From NCBI GenBank assembly GCA_050084985.1, contig JBITNC010000001.1, positions 163,494,001-163,558,000 on the forward strand: a DNA stretch of 64,000 nucleotides, written 5' to 3'. The stretch comes from Nageia nagi. Its lineage: Eukaryota > Pinophyta. The notes under the pieces were generated by a model. The model made no database searches. It was not told the origin of the DNA and worked only from the letters and a program-made list of their open reading frames with translations. A program made the translations under genes and the position numbers. Of this stretch, positions 33,576-46,450 are shown in pieces (position 1 is the stretch's first letter; each line of letters starts with the position of its first letter).

Positions 33576-35613
33576 ATGGTTGGTGATGAAATTTAACTCA
33601 TCAATCATTAGTGGTTGATGATGAAATCTAACTCACTAAACTTAACTCAATTTTTAAGTATTTTAGTTGTAAGCCTAACCAAATGAGAATGTAATTATTA
33701 CCCCTACCTAACTAGGCTAATAGAAAAACCAATGACTAAAAATAAATTTTTTATTTCTTTTACATTTTTTCAAATTAAAATCCCTATGCTAGCTCCACAC
33801 AAGGATGCTCTTTCACTACATAAGATGCAAACTAAATCTATGATGCAAACAATTTTAAACAAATCAAAAAAATTATTTTAGCCTCATTTCTTATTGTCAA
33901 ATACAAAAAATATAAATATAGTAAATTCAAGATAGTATTTGATATCTCCATCAATGGAAGTTCCTTGATACTCTAATTTATAGTTTAGTTTCATTAGTAA
34001 CACCAATTAGACCTCTTTTATCTAATTTTTGTAACAAGGATTAAATCTCTTCTATTCGATCCTAGCTGATGCAAATTCAACCTCTTGTTCCAACTTCTTC
34101 CACTAATACTATTGATTGTCTACACCTACCATAAGAAATAGAGAAGTGAGATTTTTGCAATGAAGGCACAAATTTAAACTATTAAAAATTATTAAAAATA
34201 GGAAATAATTAAGAACTAAGAAATAGAGAAGTCATAAAAGAAGACCCCTTGTTGATCTCTCATCGAGTCATGAACAAGGGCCCTCATTATAACATCATAA
34301 ATGTAGCTAGAAAAATATTTCTTTATAAATAAATAAAGAGATTGAATTTTGTGAATCATTTACAACCTCTCAATACCTCAAATGATATTGATATTATAGG
34401 ATATGATCTTTGATTACAAAAGTTTGTGCTTTGAATTCAACGATGATCTTGGAAATGCATGGTAAAGATGTCTTTAATATTTAATGATGAATCCTTCTTT
34501 GGAAATGGAGATTTTGAGAACAAGTCTCCATCAAAATCTATAAAAATTCTTTTAAATATGTGTTGAAAACCTATGAAACCAAACTATTAGTGCACATGTA
34601 TTGATGGAATATGAAATAATAACAACAAATAAACCATATATAGCATACATGTAAAGATAAATAATCTAAACCTATGATATTATAAACTAAAAAGGGAAAG
34701 TGATAGACAAATTTACCAAAATAAGGATCAAACCCTATTTTCTAATTTTGGTAAATAGGACCAAATCCTTAAGGGATGATCCCTATTATTGTATCCTTTC
34801 CTTTGAACCACATGCATATTTATTTCTCCTTTATTATGATGATATTTTATCATGGGGGAATTGGTGGATTTTGGAACTATATCTATAATAAAACATTAAT
34901 CTATCCTACAACACATACATTAATTCATATGCAAAGTACATATAATTAAATCCATGCTAAACATGAGTAAGATAACAAACTTAAAATATTATCAAATATA
35001 TATAATAACTTAAGGAAAATTATGGAGATAATTAGGTAGTATAATATTATACAAACTTGATATATCAAAATAAGAGGGGTGTAGGGGAGATAAACTAATC
35101 GAGGTTAGTTGCATCTACTTAAGTTGAGTTGCATATACTCTATGTGATTTGGTGGATATGTGTGGATATTAGGCTAGACTAAAGGAGTATAGAATATATA
35201 GGATGCTTTTCCAACTATAAAAAGTTGATATGTAGTTAAAAAATCAATGTGACAATAATTAGGATTGGTTAGGCAATCCTAACGCCTAGAGTAGATTGAC
35301 TGGTCAGTTTCACCAACTAATAAAGATTGGCTAACAAATTTTGGGATTGGGTGGTTGGTCCATGTATATTGAGACTTGAAGCTAAAATGTATATTTTGGG
35401 TGTCTACACTTAGGAACATATAGAAATTAATAATATTAATGGATAATTGATTAACTTAGTTTCAAAGAATTTAATTTGTAGTTTTCATTTGAATCATGAC
35501 ATGCAAGATGGACATGGAAAATACTACTATTTACTTAATGTATTTTAAGGTACTATATATGATGCACAAGTGAATATAATCATATAAGGGGTTATGTAGA
35601 ATGTATAAGAGTT
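33576..35613. other. No gene recognised
   Basis: AT-rich. A short phrase around ttggtgatgaaattt/ctaactca repeats at 33,575-33,650. Nothing else was seen. Confidence 0.6.
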
Positions 35614-35618
35614 ACAAG

Positions 35619-36106
35619 TGAAGGAAATAATACTAACAAGATAATTCCTAAACAACCATGATCTTTTGAAAGCTTACAAATCTCATTTAACAAACTCACA
35701 AAGATAACATAAGTTGTAAGTGGTTCCTCCAACTAGGAGTACATCCACCAACTAGATCTTTACTTGAATCACAAATAAAATTCTCTTACAATCCTCCTAA
35801 TCTCAACTGCTAAACACTATCCTCTAGCATAACTTTACTCCACAAATTGGTGTGTAATCACAAAGAGGGAGCCTTCTATTTATAGGCCAAAATCCCTCTT
35901 TAGATCACCCTTTTATCCAATATACAAAAGCATGAAATGCACATCCTTTTACCCAAGGGGCATGCTCATGACATGGAGTGTGGAACAAGTTACATTATAA
36001 TATTCATTTACATAGTTAAGGTATCAAATGATACCCTTAAGTATTAATAAACTTACATAGAAGATTATTACATAACCTTTACAATAATGTATTATACATT
36101 CCAACA
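35619..36106 (-). repeat. copia-2 3' LTR
   Basis: 488 bp, TG...CA on the minus strand, clearly related to the copia-1 LTRs along its length. The TATA box CTATAAATAG is at 35876-35885 (minus) and the U3 palindrome at about 36008-36050. The polypurine tract AAGGGGGAG (minus strand) follows at 36107-36115. Confidence 0.9.
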
Positions 36107-36885
36107 CTCCCCCTTAATGCAATATTGGGATAGAGTGAATAAGAGAGAAGAAAAAGAGAAAGTAAGAGAGTTCTTCTCTAAATAGATACAATGGAGATGA
36201 AAAGGTTTACATATGTGTGAAGTAAGAAAGATCTAGTTTGAGACTCACTACTTTGCCAAATACAATCATTAACCACAACCAATTTCAATGTACATGAAGT
36301 AGTCATTCAACTAGAAGTCATGAAAAGTCTTCAAGAGACTGCATACTTAAGGTAAGTAACTTGTAATCTCAAAGGAACTTGCAAGTCATAAGTAGCTCAA
36401 ATAACAAGATTAGTTAGATGCAACATATTCATCTCAACAAGGATAGATGAATCACACAAATGCCATCATGAACTAATCGATGGTGCACTATAAGTCATCA
36501 CAAAGATACCATGCCAAAAGCTCATAGTCACCTATTGTATATAGAACATGTGTTGATTATCATTACAAAATAGAGCATGCACATATGTGTTCCTCCCATA
36601 TGGATAATTTAATAATGCCAAAAGACACATAAGAGTTACTCACACATGGATAACTAAATAGTGTTAGATTGGCCAATCTTTTTACTTTTAAAAATTTTGT
36701 ATAACAAGTTCCTCATGTAGAGTGAACTTACCATGAATGTGTACAACAAAATCAACACTATATAACACAAAATCTTCTTAGGGGTGAAGTTATCATCACA
36801 AACATGAATTCAACACAAGAATTCAAACTTCACTCCCCCTTGAAGGAAATTTCACTAACCTGATAGCATCCCTAAGCTTATAGAA

Positions 36886-38460
36886 CTAAGCTTTCGAGAG
36901 GGGTTTGGTGAACAAGTCAGTAGAGTTCAAGGTGGATGGATAGTACTCAAGGTGTATGATGCCATCAAGAACCTTTTTCTTGATAAAATGGGCATGGATT
37001 TCCACATGTTTTATTCTCTGATGGAACATAAGATTCTTAGCCAAAGAAATAGCTAATTGATTATCTAAAGAAATCAATGATGAACCACCTTGCTCATACC
37101 CAATTTCTTTCAAAAGATGTCTTAGCTAAATAGCTTCCTAAGCTACAACAAACATGGCTTAGTATTTAGCTTCTATGGTTGAAAGAGAAATAGTAGTTAC
37201 TTCTTAGAAGCCCAAGAGATAGCACCTGAACTAATTCTAAACACATATGCAAAGGATGATTTCCTATCATCTCTATCTCCCCCATAGTTAGAATTTGAGA
37301 ATTCGGAGAAAATAAATGAAGGCAACTTAGAATACTTGAGAGCAAGATCTTTAGTCCTTGCAACCTTAAGATTTGCTTAATAACATTGAGGTGCTCAACA
37401 TATGGTTTCTGCATGAATCATGCCATCATATTCATTACAAAGGCAATATTTGGCCTAGATATAGTCAAGTACAAAAGAATACCAATTAATTGCATGTAAG
37501 TTGTAGCATCAACCAACTAAGAGTTGAAGCTCAGAGAAATAGTGATTCCAAAAGAGATTGGGATTACAACATATCTACACTCCTCTATTCTAAATTTTTG
37601 CAAGATGTCTGATATGTACTTAGATTAACTGAGGTAAGTATAATCCTTGTATTGATACACTTGAATTCCAAGATAGTAGTGTAAGAGACCAAGATCAATC
37701 ATTTCAAATGTTGTCTTAAGTTTGGATATGCACTCTTGAATGATTTCATCATTATTCCTAGTTATTAAAAGATCATCCACATAAAGGAGAATCAAGATCA
37801 CATCTTTTCTTTGATTTAACACATATAGATCAAAGTTAGAAAAACACTTGGAGAAACTAATGTCTGCAAAGTACCTTGAAATCTTCTTGTACCAAGCTCT
37901 AGGCACTTGCTTAAGTCCATATAATGACTTCTTTAATTTGCACACAAAGGACTCTTTGCCTTCCATAATAAACCCTTTTGGTTGATTCATGAAGATTTTC
38001 ACATCCAAGTCACCATTGAGAAATGCACTATTGATGTCAAGTTAAAAAAATTTCCATCCTTGAGCTGTAGAAAGAGTAAATATAATCCTAATAGTAGGCA
38101 TCTTTGCCATGGGAGAAAAGGTTTCCACATAATCTACACCATATTTCTAAGCAAAACCTTTAGCTACTAACCTTACCTTGTATTTATCAGTATCTCTAAC
38201 TAAATTGAACTTGACCTTGTAGATCCACTTACCACTAATCACATTCTTCTTATTGGGATAAAGAACCAAATCCTAAGTTTTATTTTTCATAAACACCTCA
38301 TGCTTCACTTTCATGGCTTCCATCCAGCACTTGTGTTTTGAAGCTTCTTCGAAGGTTGAGGGCTCATGCTTGTTGTCAATCTTGGTAAATAAAGATTTGT
38401 TCAAGATCATGCTCCTTGTTACCCTTTATGTTGGAGAATTTTGCTTTTAAGGTGACTTGT
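36886..38460 (-). pseudogene. copia-2 reverse transcriptase and RNase H
   Basis: Minus strand. 38008-37625 is an open reverse-transcriptase stretch with MDVKIFMNQPKGFI, KLKKSLYGLKQVPRAWY and the catalytic YVDD box in ILLYVDDLLI. 37414-37166 holds the thumb and connection part (MQKPYVEHLNVIKQ). 37113-36886 is RNase H (SLDNQLAISLAKN, KHVEIHAHFIKKKV, TDLFTKPL). Upstream to ~38460 are broken pieces of the N-terminal part. Stops between pieces make it non-functional. The family role is copying element RNA to DNA. Confidence 0.9.
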
Positions 38461-38577
38461 CTACATCAATATCTAACTAGCTAGGTGTAACTAAAGAGTC
38501 CTTTGGATCATCAACATCCTCATTAGAAGTAGATTCATTAGGAAGTTCATTGAACTTTACATCCCTTGAAATGAACA

Positions 38578-39430
38578 CTACTTTATAGGATGGAAGTAGA
38601 GCCTGTAGCCTCTATATTGATTGTCATAACCCTCAAAGATGCATTTTTTAGCTCTTTTGTCCAACTTCTTTCTTTTCTCAGAAATAACGTAGGAGAAGGC
38701 TTCACAACTAAACACCCTAAGGTAAGAAATGCTAGGTTTTCTTCTTAACCATGCCTTAAAAGGAGTTTTACTTAGAACAAATTTTGTGGAACACCTATCC
38801 AAGGTGTAAATAACAGTGCTCACATCTTCACCTCACAATAAACTAGGAAGATTACCCAACATGCATCTAGCTATCTTCATAATTATTTTATTTTTCCTTT
38901 CAACAACATTGTTTTGCTGAGAAGTGTAAGGAATCATAAATTACCTCTTGATTCCATACTTAGCACAATAGTTATTGAACTTATTATTGTTATATTCTTC
39001 CCCATTATTTGATCTTAACATCTTGATTTTAAAGTTAGTTTGATTCTCAACAAAGACCTTAAAAACCTTAAAACTCTCAAAGGTTTGATTCTTGTGCTCA
39101 AGTAGATACCCAAAGGTCATAAAATCATCAATGAAGGTCAAGATGTAAGATTCTCGTCTAAGTGACTTAGTATGAAATGGACCCATCAAATCTGAATGCA
39201 TAAGTTGAAGAGGTTGAGATGCTCTTGTTACCTTATCATTTTCAAACTTTTATCTATGCATCTTACCAAGAATGCACTTCTCGCATAGACCAACTGAAGA
39301 AGAAATTGAAGGCAAACCTTCCACAACTTCTTGGTTTTTCATGACTTGAATACTCTTATGGTTAAGATGCCTTAAATGATGGTGCCAAAAATTACCTCTA
39401 AAACACACACTATAAGCAAGACACATCTTT
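38578..39430 (-). pseudogene. copia-2 integrase and GAG-pre-integrase
   Basis: Minus strand. ~39,430-39,250 has HHHLRHLNHKS and GLCEKCILGKMHR (zinc-binding pre-integrase). 39201-38941 is the core: MHSDLMGPFHTKSL, YILTFIDDF, then KMLRSNNGEEYNN, where the second catalytic Asp is now Asn. 38823-38578 is the C-terminal part (RCSTKF, RVFSCEAFSYVI). A TAA separates the core from YTSQQNNVVER-like sequence. Inactive by substitution and stops. Confidence 0.85.
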
Positions 39431-39571
39431 GATAGAACTTGATCCATAATGTAGAGGTTATCTTTCATATATCCTTTAACCAAAGTGGGAAGTCCTTTCT
39501 TAATGCACCAGGATGGAGAGTCAAAATCAAAAGAGTACCCTTTTCTAGCAACTTGGATCATGGAGAGAAGG

Positions 39572-40734
39572 TTAATCCTTATGAACATAGAGAACATTTT
39601 CAAGAACTTTTTCATGAATCAACACGCTCCCAATTGCTTGGACTTCATGGGAAAAGTTATCACCTATCACAATCACATCTTTTTTATACTTGAGAAAGTT
39701 TTCAAAAATTTTCTTTTCAAAGCATAGATAATTAGTGCAACTAGAATCAACAATCCATTCAGATGAAAAAGTGCAAGACATGGAGTAGAGTGTTGTAGTA
39801 AAACTGACATGAATATTCTTCTTTCCTTTGAAGTTCTTTACATTTATATTACCTTTGTTCTTTTCCTCTCTTTTATTTTTGTAGCAATCAACTTTTTTGT
39901 AACCTTGTATGCCATAATAATTACAATTACCATCAAACTTTTCTTTAGGATAAAGATTATTTTCTTTACCTTTTCTATCTCTTTGCTTGAAGTGGTTGTT
40001 GTTGTTGTTGTTGTTCTTGTTGCTATTGTCGCCATTACCTCTTTTCTCAAACCTTTTGGAGGAAGAAGGATAAGATTTCTTTTGATGGTTGAACTTCTTC
40101 TTAAAAGGAGTTTTGATTGATCCAAGAGCAACATTATTATCCTTAGGAGAAGAAATCAACACCTTATTGTTAAGGGTTTTTTCATGCTTCAAAAGGTGCC
40201 TAGAAAGGTTCTCAAGGGAGAAGACTTCTTCATCATCAAGCCTTGTTTCCATAACCGTCACAAAGTTTGCAAACTTTTGAAGAAAGGATTTGAAGAATGA
40301 TGAAGACCATGAACTCATTATTGATCCAATTGCACCCATAAGCAATAAGTTGGGTCCTTAAGTCAATGATATTATTCAAATATATAGCCACATTTTCATC
40401 TTCCCCTTGATAATATTAAAGCAACTTTTGGAGAATGGTAAACCTTCTTGAAAAGTTTGAACCAAGGTAGATTTATTTAAGCTTATCCCAAGCTTCCTTT
40501 ATCAAGGTTAAAGAGGAAATCATTAGGAGCACATCGCATGATAAATCATGGAGGTTTCCAACTCATTCTTCATGTTGTAAGCCTCTAGTGCCTTGTCATC
40601 TATAGGATGTACAAGGTTCTCATTCATAGTTTGCAAAAGCTTCCTTCCCTGTAATTCAAATCTCATATATGGTTCCCAAATTTCAAATTTGTAACCATCG
40701 AGAATGTGTTTGAGTAAAAAGGATTCTTCCATTT
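39572..40734 (-). pseudogene. copia-2 gag and protease
   Basis: Minus strand. Gag starts at 40732 (MEESFLLKHILDGYKFEIWE) and is open to ~40523; after a frame change the 257-codon frame 40345-39572 carries the rest. It includes an Asn run (coding GTT repeats on the plus strand), a decayed knuckle (CNYYGIQGYKKVDC; one Cys and the His are now Tyr) and protease at its end (WIVDSSCTNYLCFEKK; D-S-S for D-S-G). It keeps the ~90-residue gag segment that copia-1 has lost. Gag forms the particle; the protease cuts the polyprotein. Confidence 0.85.
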
Positions 40735-41639
40735 ACTACATAAGAATGTGAAAAATAATAAGCATGTGGTTCAATAAATAATATTAAATGTTAAGTTTTA
40801 ACCAAGTAAATAATACATATTACATTTAATACTAGACAAATGCTTGATTTGATTCATAAGTGCAAATGTTTTACAACTCAAATAATCCATGTACCCAAAT
40901 ACATTTCTCATCTCAAGAACTATAGATGTAAAGTGACATTGTTGAGGCTTGTTTTCTTGTCTAAAATTAGGCCTTCATTTGGATGCCCACACAAGAGGAT
41001 CCCAAGCACTACCAATCCTCAACTAGTTCACCTTAGTCAGTTTTATACTTTTTCACAAGGAGAAGTACCTACTATTTTCTAGGGTTATGACATTTATTGG
41101 ATTGATCAAATTATTAATCTTGATTAGGTTTCAAGTTGTCCTCCTAGTTTATCAGGATAATTCTTGAATGGACATGCAAACATGTGCTATATTTATGTCC
41201 AAATCAACAAAGGACTTAAAGGTAATTGAGAAGTACAAACTTTTCACCACTTAGATTGTTGAACTTAAAGGCTCCAGTCCACCTATCCTCACCTCATGGC
41301 TCCCTAAATAAGTCATGTTGTGGAATGTACATGTGGATGTGTTCATTTTAGGGGGTTGCTCATATCAATGTTTGTATTTTTATTTGCATAAGAAAATAAA
41401 GCAAAAAACAAAACATGAAGTAAAGAGCATAAATAAAACACCATCCATTTAAAATTTGAAATCTAAATGTCCAATGGGTTTTGTTTACCTACCCCTAAAT
41501 GACATCTTTACAACATTCCTTATTTGCATAAGTTCATTACATTCTTGCATAAGGAAAAAAATAACTTAAGATTTTAAATAATATGCATCATTTCCTTATT
41601 TTGTATAAGTCATTTTTAGCAAGCAATACTTGAATTTAA

Positions 41640-41990
41640 ACATAAGGAGCATGCATCATTTAACTTAAAAAATTTAAGTTCTAAGCAAACATCATCATCT
41701 TAAAAATTTAAGTACTAAACATGCATTATAAAGCATAAGCATGCATTAAATTAACAAATAAGTTTTAAGCATGCAAAAAATTTAAGTATTAAGTATATAT
41801 TTATTAACTTAACAAATAAGTTTTTTAAAAAAATGCATTATTAGCTTAAAAAATTAAGTACTAAGCATGCAACTTTTAAAGTAAAAAATTAAGTATGCAT
41901 AATAGATAAAAAATTAAGTAAGAAATTTATACAAATTCCCCCCTTTTTACTAGATAAAAAATTAAGTAAGAAATTTATACAAATTTATAG
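41640..41990. repeat. Degenerate AT-rich minisatellite
   Basis: The phrases ttaaaaaatttaagta, taagcatgca and aacaaataagtttt alternate for ~350 bp, ending with an exact repeat of a ~40-bp AT-rich unit (two copies between 41,905 and 41,985). It sits at the decayed 5' side of copia-2. Confidence 0.7.
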
Positions 41991-42964
41991 TTGTAATTCA
42001 TATAATATGCCTTTATCACTCCTAAACTACATGGGGTGGATTATAGAGGAAAGCGGAGACATGCATCCAATAGGATGTTGGAATGAAGAGGGATAAGATA
42101 CATCTTAGGGAGATAATTTTATGAAGATAAATATACATTAAGAGAAAGTATCCATATCAACTCTAGCACAAATAGATGACCCACATGTGTTCAAACATAT
42201 TTAGATAAAATTTATTTCATTAAATATTATTTGCTTAATTAATTGAATGATATGATGTTATATTAATATTTGTTATTATTTTTTTTACGAGAATGATATA
42301 TTAATACATATAGATCATTTAATATTTTTATGGTATGATTAACTATGATGAGTGATAATCATGTAGGATCTGATGTTGTTATGTTGGCAACACTCGATGT
42401 TTTGAATTATGCTTACCATTGCAAGAAAGGTGTGGTGTTGCAATTAATCAAATTATTATATTTTATGAGATCATAGATAATTTTGAATAGAAAATTTGTA
42501 TCTTAAATATTAATCTATTTATGTTTACAATAAAGACAAATTCTATAACATCTAAGGGAAATTGTGCCTCCACCTCCATCATTAGTTAAATATGCATTCA
42601 TTATACTTGTAACACAACGAATCATATAAGAGAGGCAATGATATGATATTGCACAAGTAGAGCTAAGATAATTGATAACTATTGTATCCTAAAGGAGAGT
42701 TATTTTATCTAGTCAATAATATAATTGATCTACAAAATGAACTATAGTAGATTTACAGGTTGATGGACTAACAATGTCCTCCATAAATTAGTTTTCCTAA
42801 AAAAATGTAAGGACATATATCTTAGGTATAACTTTACTATATTGTATTGTAATATATCTAAATTATAAGGTCATATAGATATGTAGGTGTGCATGTATAT
42901 GTGCAAGAACATACATATATGTATACATACATATATAGGCTTATAATGTATGTATGTGTGTGTT
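41991..42964. other. No gene recognised
   Basis: AT-rich flank between two retrotransposons, ending in a TA/TG/CA-rich simple sequence at about 42,880-42,964. Confidence 0.6.
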
Positions 42965-43945
42965 TGATGATCCCAAATCGATGTATCATACTCAAACATG
43001 ACTTAGGAGAGGGACGTTTATCTTGAAGCTCTAGATTTAGCCAACCTAACTCAAAAATACAAAAATAATCTAATGTCTAGCTAAATTGACAAAAATGCAA
43101 CTATGAACATGTAGAAATAACTCCAGAAATCCAATGTGATAGTTAGGAAGCAAAAATTCAACTACAAAATACCACTTCCAGATCCTATGTCCAAGAAAAG
43201 ATAGTTTGATAGAAAAATGTGGATAGAATAAAGTAATTATATTGAGATAAGAATGGATAATCACAATTACAAAATATTTTTGTAACCTAAGGAGATTACA
43301 CCAAGGTTACCTTAAATAGGGATTTCCTTCAATCACCTAAAGTGCTTAAATGTCGATTCCTCCACAAGTGACAAAGAAAGAGTTCTCACACTTAGTTCGA
43401 TAATAGGGGGTTTAATAACAAATTCAACATATCTTATATAATATACTAGTCCTCATTATATAGGAGAGGTAGTTTGTCTTTTAATATTGCATTGAGATGA
43501 TCTAACGGTGTAGAGGACTAATCCATGTGCTCTAGCTATCAATGTCATGATTGGAGATCCTTGGGATGAACAAAATGACATCCAAGGGCCTAGAAATACA
43601 ACAATAGAGTAATAAGGCCTTTAATACTTCTCCAAAATGGTTATAATATTAATTTACAATAATCAAGGCTAAATATGCAATATGCCATTAATTATAGAGT
43701 AATATTACATTTATAATCATAATGGTATTGGTATCATTAATACAATATTATTTGCATATTAAGGTACTCAACTATACTAAATAAAGGCCCAACATTCCAT
43801 AATCGGATAAATTAACTAAGTCTCTAAGTGGAACTTACAATAATTAGCCAAAAAAATACTAAAATAGATCAAATCACTCCTAAACTATTGTTCCCATTTA
43901 TCAAAGGTGAAATGGGGAAAATACCATAAAAATAAAAATATTATA
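42965..43945 (-). repeat. gypsy-1 3' LTR
   Basis: 981 bp. Aligned with 47802-49142 but lacking two blocks of roughly 110 and 250 bp that the other LTR has. The right end reads attata where the 5' LTR has attaca. Confidence 0.9.
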
Positions 43946-45440
43946 AGTTTTCCCTTCCCAAATTGCTTATCCCTAAGCAATCCAAAATATCCATAGCTAC
44001 AATAGAGTCTTCTTGATCCTCCTCATCTTCTAATTTATTTTCTGGATCAATGTGCTTCAGCTTCTTCTTCCTGGTAGCTTCCATCCTTTGGAATCTTATG
44101 CCATGCTCTTCTTGGTCTCTCATGACATGTAGTATCACTTCTTGCCCTTAGATTTTAAATCTCATTTCTAGTATTTTGTAGATGGAAACAACTTCTCCAA
44201 GTATAAATAACCATTAGACTCCAAGTACTATGTGTGGAAGTTCTCTAAGGGGAAGGATGTAGAATTCATTAGTGATCACATAGTCCCCTGGTTTAACCTT
44301 GATATTCTCCACCATTTTGTTTTTTGTTGTTATGCTTTTACTCCCAATCGCTACTTCAAATCCTAAGAACTATTGAATCTTGAATCCCTTTTTTTTTAGT
44401 AATTTTTTTTTTCTATGAAGTTATGGGTGACTCCTTCATCAGTGAGCACCATAACTTTTCTATTATCCATGATCCCTTCTACCTTGATATTTTCAAATTT
44501 AGAAGGTCCTTTCAAGGTAACTAGTGCACCTATAATATCTCTAATTTTCACTTCATGTTTAGAATCACCTTTTACCTCATAGAATTTGAGGTACATATTT
44601 TGAGCCTTTCCATTACGTCGATGTACTTTTTCCCAAGGATTACGATACATGTAGCAAAGTTTTTAATTTCTTAGTTCCTTGTATGTCACATAGCCTAATT
44701 TGTTTGTAAGTTTTTAGGTTTGTGGTGGAGGTATTCCTCTCATGGGGTCTTTATTTGTTATCATAGTTGGGATACCTATTGAGGGTATGCTTAGTGATCA
44801 TTCCTCTTAGATAACTAAATCCTTCTAGTAACATGGATTTCCAAATGGTAATTGATAAGGTTGATGATTCCATGACCTCAAATGATGACCTAATAGGCTC
44901 TTGTAAACCATCCATGAATTGACATGTGAGTCTTTTATCCTTTATATTTGCTATGAACACTGCAATTCTTTAGAACTCTTTGATGTATGCATCAACTATG
45001 GATGTGTGTCAAAGCATAACTAGTTCCTTGAAATATTCCTTTATGTGTCTATGCTCAAACCTATCTAATACTCTTCTACTAAATTCCTTAAAGGTTTTGA
45101 CCCTTCCATGGTCTAGTGTAGTAATGTTGTTGTGCCACCACTTATAAGTGATCCCATCAAGATATATTGAATTCATTTTTATTCCTTCCTCTTTTTCCAT
45201 TAGGTAATGGGAAAAATAAGTCTATAACTTTTGCTATCATGCTCTCATAATTATTTTATCACTTTTATCAAATATAGGCAAAGGTATTTAGGTTTCTTAT
45301 CATTCAAAGGTTTCTTAGATTTCCAATTCTTTCATCTATGTGTTTTCCAATATGTGTGAAAGGGTAAAATCTCACTAAAAGAATCAATCTTATCCATGTA
45401 CTCCTATAGTACTTTATGTTTGCTTCCTATTGCTCATTTC
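43941..45440 (-). pseudogene. gypsy-1 gag, zinc knuckle and retropepsin
   Basis: Minus strand, in pieces. 45200-45009 is gag core (YLDGITYKWWHNN, FKEFSRRVLDRFEHRH). 44960-44751 is the gag C-terminal part (LTCQFMDGLQEPIRSSFEVM). At ~44,660 a knuckle CYMYRNPWEKVHRRNGK keeps Cys and His but has lost two Cys. 44650-44396 is retropepsin with VMVLTDEGVTHNFI (catalytic Asp kept, following Ser/Gly now Glu). Its later half continues through stops to ~44,180 (LPHIVLGV, then LFILGE). 44138-43941 is a charged tail (KKKLKHIDPENKLEDEEDQED) ending at the polypurine tract. No polymerase follows. Confidence 0.85.
43946..43963 (-). other. gypsy-1 polypurine tract
   Basis: The minus strand reads TTGGGAAGGGAAAACT right before the 3' LTR, a typical gypsy plus-strand primer. 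The last gag-protease frame ends inside it. Confidence 0.8.
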
Positions 45441-45979
45441 CTTGAGTTCATTTGAGGGTGAAGAATGATTCAATGATTTGAAGTGATGGAGTATGTATTT
45501 GTCTAATAGATCCTTCACTTTATATTGGTGTCCCTTGGCTATGTGTTCTCAATTATGCCATCATTTCAATAATAAAGGTGATCAAAGTGGCCAATTTTTA
45601 TTCTGCCATCTCATTTTCTTATTTCTTATTCCTACACTAGTATTGTATGTGGATCTCAAGGGGTATGGAATGAATGTTTCTCATATCTTCGAATGTCCAA
45701 CATGGGATCTCAAGCTGTCTAAATATCTTGTGTTAGCTCCCAATCTTTTTGAATGCCAACATTTGATTTTGGGAAGCTCCTGAATATGTTGAATGCTTGT
45801 ATATTTGTATCTTGTATTTCCTTCAAAATTCATATTTTGAGCAAAATGAAATATGTAATCCCAAAAATAACATCTTATCACTCCTAATTTCAATTTGCTT
45901 ATCAAATTAAAAATAATAAAAATTTACTATAACTCCTAATTTAAATCAAAATAATTATGAAAAATAAAATATTTTTGAG

Positions 45980-46450
45980 AATTAGTAGATGAGGAAAGGA
46001 GTGGAGGGATGTCAGAATGGTCAGGTGAGTGATGAAGATATCCAAATCCCCATGGTATAATAAGAAGATATTTGGAGGAGTGCATGGGATGGTCACTCTA
46101 GCCTCTATGTAGAAGGAGGTACCTACGAAAATCCCAATTCAAAATGTGGAAGGTCTATTATAGATGGAAATTGAGTTATTTTGGAAGTACTTCAATATGA
46201 AAGAATCTAATTTTGAGTTGGATTGGATCTCACTGGCATAACCATTGAAAAGATGGTGTGATCAACAATCAAAAAGTAAAAATCAATTCTCATAGTTAGT
46301 TAAGTGGCAACTATGATGATTCTTAGAAGATAGTTTTTCAAACATATGTAATATTGCTGAACATCTATAAAATTTTTATACATACAAGTTTTGATGCCTT
46401 GTCTTTTTGAAAAGCTACTATAACTTTTTACCCTTACTGAAAAAAATAAA
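45980..46450 (+). mobile_element. LINE 3' fragment in the gypsy-1 leader
   Basis: The last ~75 bp (gttttgatgcc..., ttttgaaaagc, tttttacccttactgaaaaaa) match the 3' end of the LINE at 15,340-15,410 (gttttggggcc..., tttgaaaaaacc, tttacccttaccaaaaaaaa) and end in an A-run. Upstream to ~45,980 may be coding remains (W- and K-rich frame) but is unclear. A 5'-truncated LINE insertion is the likely origin. Confidence 0.55.

Larger units (their letters stand above)
35619..41990 (-). mobile_element. Ty1/copia element of the copia-1 family, 5' LTR missing (copia-2)
   Basis: The minus-strand order is leader, gag, protease, integrase, reverse transcriptase, RNase H, polypurine tract, 3' LTR, aligned throughout with copia-1. 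The 3' LTR is 35619-36106. Leader similarity to copia-1 fades near 41,500-41,600, and no second LTR or primer site appears before 42,965, so the 5' end is lost or decayed; the right border is approximate. It has one copy of the gag-protease segment, so it shows the ancestral layout. Coding parts are broken but better kept than in copia-1, including one 257-codon open frame. Confidence 0.9.

Noticed and set aside
39809-40120. Plus-strand ORF with a Val run
   Set aside because: Antisense of the copia-2 gag Asn run and knuckle.
41640-41990. Possible CRISPR-like or spaced repeat array
   Set aside because: Repeats are irregular, AT-only and without unique equal-length spacers; this is a plant nuclear minisatellite.
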